Shown here one piece after another: positions 6,098-8,872 of a DNA stretch of 8,872 nt; positions within the stretch are counted from its first letter, which is position 1; every line of letters begins with the position of its first letter. Made by a program: the position numbers and the translations under genes. The notes under the pieces are model-generated. The model was not told the DNA's origin. It saw nothing but the letters and a program-made list of their open reading frames with translations, and did no database searches. Source of the DNA: Peptostreptococcaceae bacterium (GTDB lineage Bacteria > Bacillota_A > Clostridia > Peptostreptococcales > Acidaminobacteraceae); contig JABXKX010000519.1 in NCBI GenBank assembly GCA_013619035.1, positions 1-8,872 of the forward strand, given 5' to 3'.

Positions 6098-6487
6098 ATG
6101 GAAAAAATAATTGCAAGTATGTTGGAAAAGAAAAACTGGGTAGTTGTTGGAGCACATCCAAGTCCAGAAAAGTTTGGTAATAAAATCTTTAATAAACTCT
6201 CAAAATTCGGTTATCATGTGATTCCTGTTAATCCTGTTTATGAAGAAGTTGAAGGGATTCAAACTATTCCATCATTAAAAGAAGTTACAGAACCAGTAGA
6301 TTGTGTAAATGTGGTTGTATCACCAAAAAGAGCCATGGCGGTTGTAAAAGATGCGATTGAAATGGGTATTAAGTATATATGGTTCCAGCCAGGCGCATTT
6401 AATGAAGAAGTTATTGATTATGCTGAGAGCAACGGATTAGAAGTTGTTTTCCATGCATGTGTGTTAGTTGAATTAGATAAAAATTGA
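6098..6487 (+). CDS. CoA-binding domain protein (YccU-like)
   Basis: This is a 129-residue single-domain Rossmann protein related to the CoA-binding domain of the succinyl-CoA synthetase alpha subunit and to stand-alone proteins such as YccU. The nucleotide-binding loop is visible near the N-terminus (WVVVGAHPSPEKFGNKIFNKL, cut as VVVGAHPSPEKFG at about 14-26), followed by the strand YHVIPVNP and a late strand-loop in which WFQPGAFNEEV matches the family's W-x-Q-x-G segment. The exact role of these proteins is not established; CoA or acyl-CoA binding is inferred from the fold. An upstream ATG in frame at 6068 is less likely. ATG 6098 has TAGGAGGT (6087-6094) at ideal spacing, and the upstream ATG would sit at or ahead of the predicted transcription start. 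The gene is monocistronic: its own promoter precedes it and a terminator overlaps its TGA stop. Confidence 0.88.
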   Translation: MEKIIASMLEKKNWVVVGAHPSPEKFGNKIFNKLSKFGYHVIPVNPVYEEVEGIQTIPSLKEVTEPVDCVNVVVSPKRAMAVVKDAIEMGIKYIWFQPGAFNEEVIDYAESNGLEVVFHACVLVELDKN

Positions 6488-6511
6488 AGGGTTTAACCTT
6501 TCTTTTTTTTT
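6486..6511 (+). terminator. Intrinsic terminator of the CoA-binding protein gene
   Basis: GAAGGGT (6486-6492) pairs with ACCTTTC (6496-6502), one G-T wobble included, around a three-base loop and is followed directly by nine T residues (6503-6511). The stem begins inside the TGA stop codon of the preceding gene. Confidence 0.78.
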
Positions 6512-6538
6512 GCGATTATGCTAATATAAACATATGTT
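6510..6538 (+). promoter_or_regulatory. Candidate psuKG promoter
   Basis: TTGCGA (6510-6515, 4 of 6) and TATGTT (6533-6538, 4 of 6) are 17 nt apart. Both hexamers are imperfect. The -10 lies in the centre of the inverted repeat 6516-6554 and the spacer covers its left arm, so a protein bound to the repeat would block this promoter. Confidence 0.4.
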
Positions 6539-6554
6539 AGTTATATAAGCATAA
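6516..6554. promoter_or_regulatory. Inverted repeat, probable operator of psuKG
   Basis: TTATGCTAATATAA (6516-6529) and TTATATAAGCATAA (6541-6554) are reverse complements except for one base, separated by 11 nt whose first eight bases (ACATATGT) are themselves a palindrome. The arms are too far apart and AT-rich to act as a terminator, and no T run follows. The site lies between the candidate -35 and the psuK ribosome binding site. PsuK carries its own helix-turn-helix, making autoregulation a natural guess; no binding evidence exists here. Confidence 0.5.
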
Positions 6555-6568
6555 GTTAAGGAGCGTCT

Positions 6569-7621
6569 ATGACATATAGAGAAAGAGAGATATTGGATTG
6601 GATTAGAAAAAATCCTATGATCTCACAAAACGACTTGGCCAAGGAGCTGAATATAACCAGATCTTCAGTTGCGGTCCATATATCAAATTTAATAAAAAAA
6701 GGATTCATTAAAGGTAAAGGATATGTACTCACAGAAGGCATTGGAGATATCATTGTAGTCGGTGGGGCAAATATAGATTTAACCGGGCATGTGGATCATC
6801 AGGTATCACGTTATGATTCAAATCCTGGTGTAATCAGCACAACTTTTGGCGGTGTTGGCAGAAATATTGCAGAAAATCTGGTACGTCTAGGTTTATCTGT
6901 AAAATTAATCACTGCAATTGGTGATGATTATTATGGTGATCGTATGACCAAATATTGTGAGTCGGTCGGGATCGATATGTCTTTAAGTAAAAAGTATATC
7001 AGTGAACGTACATCCGTTTATATGCAAATACTCAATCAAATTGGTGAATTAGATGTTGCTGTTTCTGATATGCAAATTGTAGAACGATTAACAAAAGAAA
7101 TGATTATGGATTATCATCATTATTTTGATAACGCTAAAGCAGTTGTTGTTGATTGTAATGTATCGGCTTCAGTGCTTACATACCTATCAGAGCATTTTGG
7201 GGACAAATTGTTTATTGATCCGGTATCTACAATAAAAGCAAAAAAAATAAAACCGTCTTTAAAAACTGCTTATTGTATCACACCAAATGTTTATGAATTA
7301 AGCGAACTCAGCGCAGGAGATCACATTGAAGAGATGATGACAGATGTCATCAAACAAGGTGTACAACATGTAGTTGTAACTGAAGGTTCAGATGGTGTGA
7401 CGTATTATGATAAAAAACTTTATAAAAAAGATGCTGTTCCAGCAACAATAGAAAATGTAACCGGTGCTGGTGATGCTTTTGTAGCAGGTTTGGTTTATGG
7501 ATTTGTAAATGAACACGACTTTTCAAAGTCAGTAGAATATGGTTTGAAAATGGCAAAATTCACAGTTGAAAGTAAAACTACAGTCAGTGAAAGTATAAAT
7601 GAAAGATTATTGGAGGCATAA
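6569..7621 (+). CDS. psuK: Pseudouridine kinase with N-terminal winged helix
   Basis: This is a cytoplasmic PfkB/ribokinase-family kinase of 350 residues that phosphorylates pseudouridine at the 5' position, the first step of pseudouridine breakdown. Residues 1-57 form a winged helix-turn-helix (ILDWIRKNPMISQNDLAKEL then ITRSSVAVHISNLIKKGFI), followed by the PfkB domain: IIVVGGANID (61-70), the substrate-side glycine motif FGGVGRNIAENL (93-104), and the C-terminal signature VTGAGDAFVAG (297-307) with the catalytic base Asp302. Such N-terminal HTH domains are known in several PsuK-type kinases. The identity as PsuK rather than another PfkB sugar kinase rests on the adjacent psuG, which starts immediately after its stop. 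ATG 6569 is preceded by TAAGGAG (6557-6563). The HTH may bind the inverted repeat upstream. Confidence 0.9.
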   Translation: MTYREREILDWIRKNPMISQNDLAKELNITRSSVAVHISNLIKKGFIKGKGYVLTEGIGDIIVVGGANIDLTGHVDHQVSRYDSNPGVISTTFGGVGRNIAENLVRLGLSVKLITAIGDDYYGDRMTKYCESVGIDMSLSKKYISERTSVYMQILNQIGELDVAVSDMQIVERLTKEMIMDYHHYFDNAKAVVVDCNVSASVLTYLSEHFGDKLFIDPVSTIKAKKIKPSLKTAYCITPNVYELSELSAGDHIEEMMTDVIKQGVQHVVVTEGSDGVTYYDKKLYKKDAVPATIENVTGAGDAFVAGLVYGFVNEHDFSKSVEYGLKMAKFTVESKTTVSESINERLLEA

Positions 7622-8536
7622 ATGAAACAATACTTAGATATCAATGAGGAAGTTAAAAAGGCATTAGAGAACAATCAACCCGTAGTTGCATTGGAATCAA
7701 CAATTATTTCTCATGGTATGCCTTACCCTCAAAATGTGGAAACCGCTAGAAAAGTTGAGGATATTGTTAGAGCGCAAGGTGCAATTCCAGCAACGATTGC
7801 TGTAATAGATGGTAAATTAAAAGTTGGTCTGACATCGGAAGAATTAGAGTTCTTTGGACAATCTAGTGATATCTTAAAGGCGAGTCGTCGTGATTTACCG
7901 TATATCGTTGCTCAAGGACTTCATGGTGCAACAACGGTTGCAACAACTATGATTATTGCTGAAATGGCTGGTATCAAAGTATTTGTAACTGGTGGTATTG
8001 GTGGTGTTCACAGAGGAGCAAGTGAAAGTTTTGATATCTCAGCAGATTTACAAGAACTTGCAAAGACAGATGTAGCAGTTGTTTGTGCAGGCGTAAAATC
8101 TATTTTGGATATAGGATTAACTCTTGAGTACTTAGAGACGCAAGGTGTACCTGTACTCGGATATCAGACAAAAGATTTTCCTGCATTCTATACAAGAGAA
8201 AGTGGCTTTGAAGTATTGTATAAACTAGATGATGCCATGAGTACAGCTAAAACAATGGCAGCTAAATGGGATATGAATCTTAAAGGTGGTATTGTTATAG
8301 CCAATCCAGTACCTGAAGCGCAAGCGATGGATGAACATGTTATTACAACCGCAATTAAAGAATCTCTAAAAGCTTGTGACGATCAAAATATTAAAGGAAA
8401 AGATATCACGCCTTTTTTATTAGGTCGTATTAAAGAGGTGACTAAAGGAAGCAGTTTGGATACGAATATTGCATTGGTATTTAATAATGCAAAAGTAGGT
8501 GGACAAATTGCTGTTGCTTATTCAAAGATAAAATAG
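7622..8536 (+). CDS. psuG: Pseudouridine-5'-phosphate glycosidase
   Basis: This is a 304-residue enzyme of the PsuG (YeiN/IndA) family, which cleaves the C-C glycosidic bond of pseudouridine 5'-phosphate to uracil and ribose 5-phosphate. Family motifs are all present: [16 protein letters not shown] (21-36, Glu25), KASRRDLP (86-93), GGIGGVHRG (124-132), [11 protein letters not shown] (155-165) and the C-terminal PFLLGRI with [11 protein letters not shown]. Lys159 in VKSILDI corresponds to the lysine that forms the covalent ring-opened intermediate in the E. coli enzyme (Lys166). Length is normal for the family. It begins directly after the psuK stop codon, with TGGAGG (7611-7616) as the binding site, so the pair is translated as a unit and salvages pseudouridine from RNA turnover. 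No pseudouridine transporter gene and no clear terminator follow. Confidence 0.95.
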   Translation: MKQYLDINEEVKKALENNQPVVALESTIISHGMPYPQNVETARKVEDIVRAQGAIPATIAVIDGKLKVGLTSEELEFFGQSSDILKASRRDLPYIVAQGLHGATTVATTMIIAEMAGIKVFVTGGIGGVHRGASESFDISADLQELAKTDVAVVCAGVKSILDIGLTLEYLETQGVPVLGYQTKDFPAFYTRESGFEVLYKLDDAMSTAKTMAAKWDMNLKGGIVIANPVPEAQAMDEHVITTAIKESLKACDDQNIKGKDITPFLLGRIKEVTKGSSLDTNIALVFNNAKVGGQIAVAYSKIK

Positions 8537-8553
8537 TTTGTTTCTCGTCCTTA

Positions 8554-8562
8554 TGATATAAT
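8554..8562 (+). promoter_or_regulatory. Extended -10 promoter for the lipoprotein gene
   Basis: TGATATAAT is a perfect TATAAT (8557-8562) with the extended TG element one base upstream. The sequence 17 nt further up (TAGTTT, 8534-8539) is a poor -35, which extended -10 promoters can tolerate. Transcription would begin near 8569, leaving room for the binding site GGAGGGGG (8578-8585). Confidence 0.6.
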
Positions 8563-8589
8563 AGATTAATACGTATTGGAGGGGGACAC

Positions 8590-8872
8590 ATGAAAAAAAT
8601 ATTAATATTGGTATTTGTTTTTGCATTATTTATGGTTGGTTGTTCGGAAGAAGATCCATTAATAGGCTCTTGGTTTGATGAATCATCTGGCCAAATGATT
8701 ACATTTGAAGAAGATGGAACTTGCTCATTTGCTGGTAATACAGTGGAGTATAAGGCTGATGAAACTCAAATAATTCTAATTGTTGAAGATGAAGAACAAG
8801 TGATGAATTATGTTATTGAAGCAGATACTTTGGAATTGAGTTTCCCTGATTTAGATGATTTTGAATTATACT
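8590..8872 (+). CDS. Small lipoprotein, N-terminal part (cut by window end)
   Basis: An open frame of 94 codons runs off the window end. It opens with a lipoprotein signal peptide: two lysines, a hydrophobic stretch (ILILVFVFALFMV) and the lipobox MVGC with the lipidated Cys18, so the mature protein should be anchored on the outer face of the membrane. The rest is acidic and patterned as beta strands: GSWFDESSGQMITFEEDGTCSF (27-48, quoted as GSWFDE and ITFEEDGTCSF) and a later ADTLEL. The run G-T/S-W, then TFxEDGT, then Y-x-x-x-x-x-x-I, then DTLxL is the pattern of small lipocalin-like lipoproteins of the DUF5640 type, common in Bacillota; function is unknown. ATG 8590 has a strong GGAGGGGG binding site 4 nt upstream. 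Confidence 0.82.
   Translation, partial: MKKILILVFVFALFMVGCSEEDPLIGSWFDESSGQMITFEEDGTCSFAGNTVEYKADETQIILIVEDEEQVMNYVIEADTLELSFPDLDDFELY

Noticed and set aside
6556..6753. Minus-strand open frame opposite the start of psuK
   Set aside because: It is a shadow of the psuK winged-helix coding region with no binding site or family resemblance.
7350..7556. Minus-strand open frame rich in His and Leu
   Set aside because: It is an antisense shadow of the conserved psuK C-terminal half; its composition is an artefact of the codons opposite.

Overview
The window is AT-rich, densely coding DNA from a low-GC Gram-positive-type bacterium (Bacillota, or a Mollicutes-like relative that keeps the standard code). 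Evidence for this is strong GGAGG-type ribosome binding sites, TATAAT-like -10 elements, short intergenic gaps and U-tailed intrinsic terminators. UGA ends at least three genes (the GNAT gene, the ATP-grasp gene and the CoA-binding gene) and tryptophan is written TGG, so UGA is not a general tryptophan codon here. No rRNA, tRNA, CRISPR array, insertion sequence or phage gene was seen.

Layout. (1) 1-118: leader with an intrinsic terminator just ahead of tyrA (prephenate dehydrogenase, 122-958). (2) 1016-2520, plus strand: a tight three-gene unit of a GNAT acetyltransferase, a glutaredoxin-like protein whose frame is interrupted by TGA exactly where the first active-site cysteine should be, and an Rrf2-family regulator. 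(3) 2523-2547: a bidirectional terminator between convergent genes. (4) 5940-2535, minus strand: an operon of an ATP-grasp ligase, a divergent MurE-like Mur ligase and an aspartate/glutamate-type racemase. (5) 6098-6487, plus strand: a small CoA-binding-domain protein with its own promoter and terminator. (6) 6569-8536: psuK-psuG, pseudouridine kinase (with an N-terminal helix-turn-helix) and pseudouridine-5'-phosphate glycosidase, behind a 14-bp inverted repeat. (7) 8590 to the end: the start of a small lipoprotein, cut by the window edge.

The most notable item is the glutaredoxin-like gene at 1751-2089. Reading through the TGA at 1784-1786 gives an intact 112-residue protein with the active site Sec-Pro-His-Cys. 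A hairpin follows the TGA, with a 4-nt apical loop carrying G at its second position, 22 nt after the codon. These are the features of a bacterial SECIS element. The protein also carries a C-terminal four-cysteine zinc-ribbon-like tail. It would be missed or split by standard gene calling, which finds only its last 69 codons.

The second item of interest is the ligase-ligase-racemase operon. Each protein belongs to a recognisable family, but the Mur ligase has lost the amino-acid-recognition motifs of true MurE. Together the three look like a pathway that attaches an amino acid, probably a D-amino acid, to a nucleotide-linked or peptide acceptor. The product is unknown.
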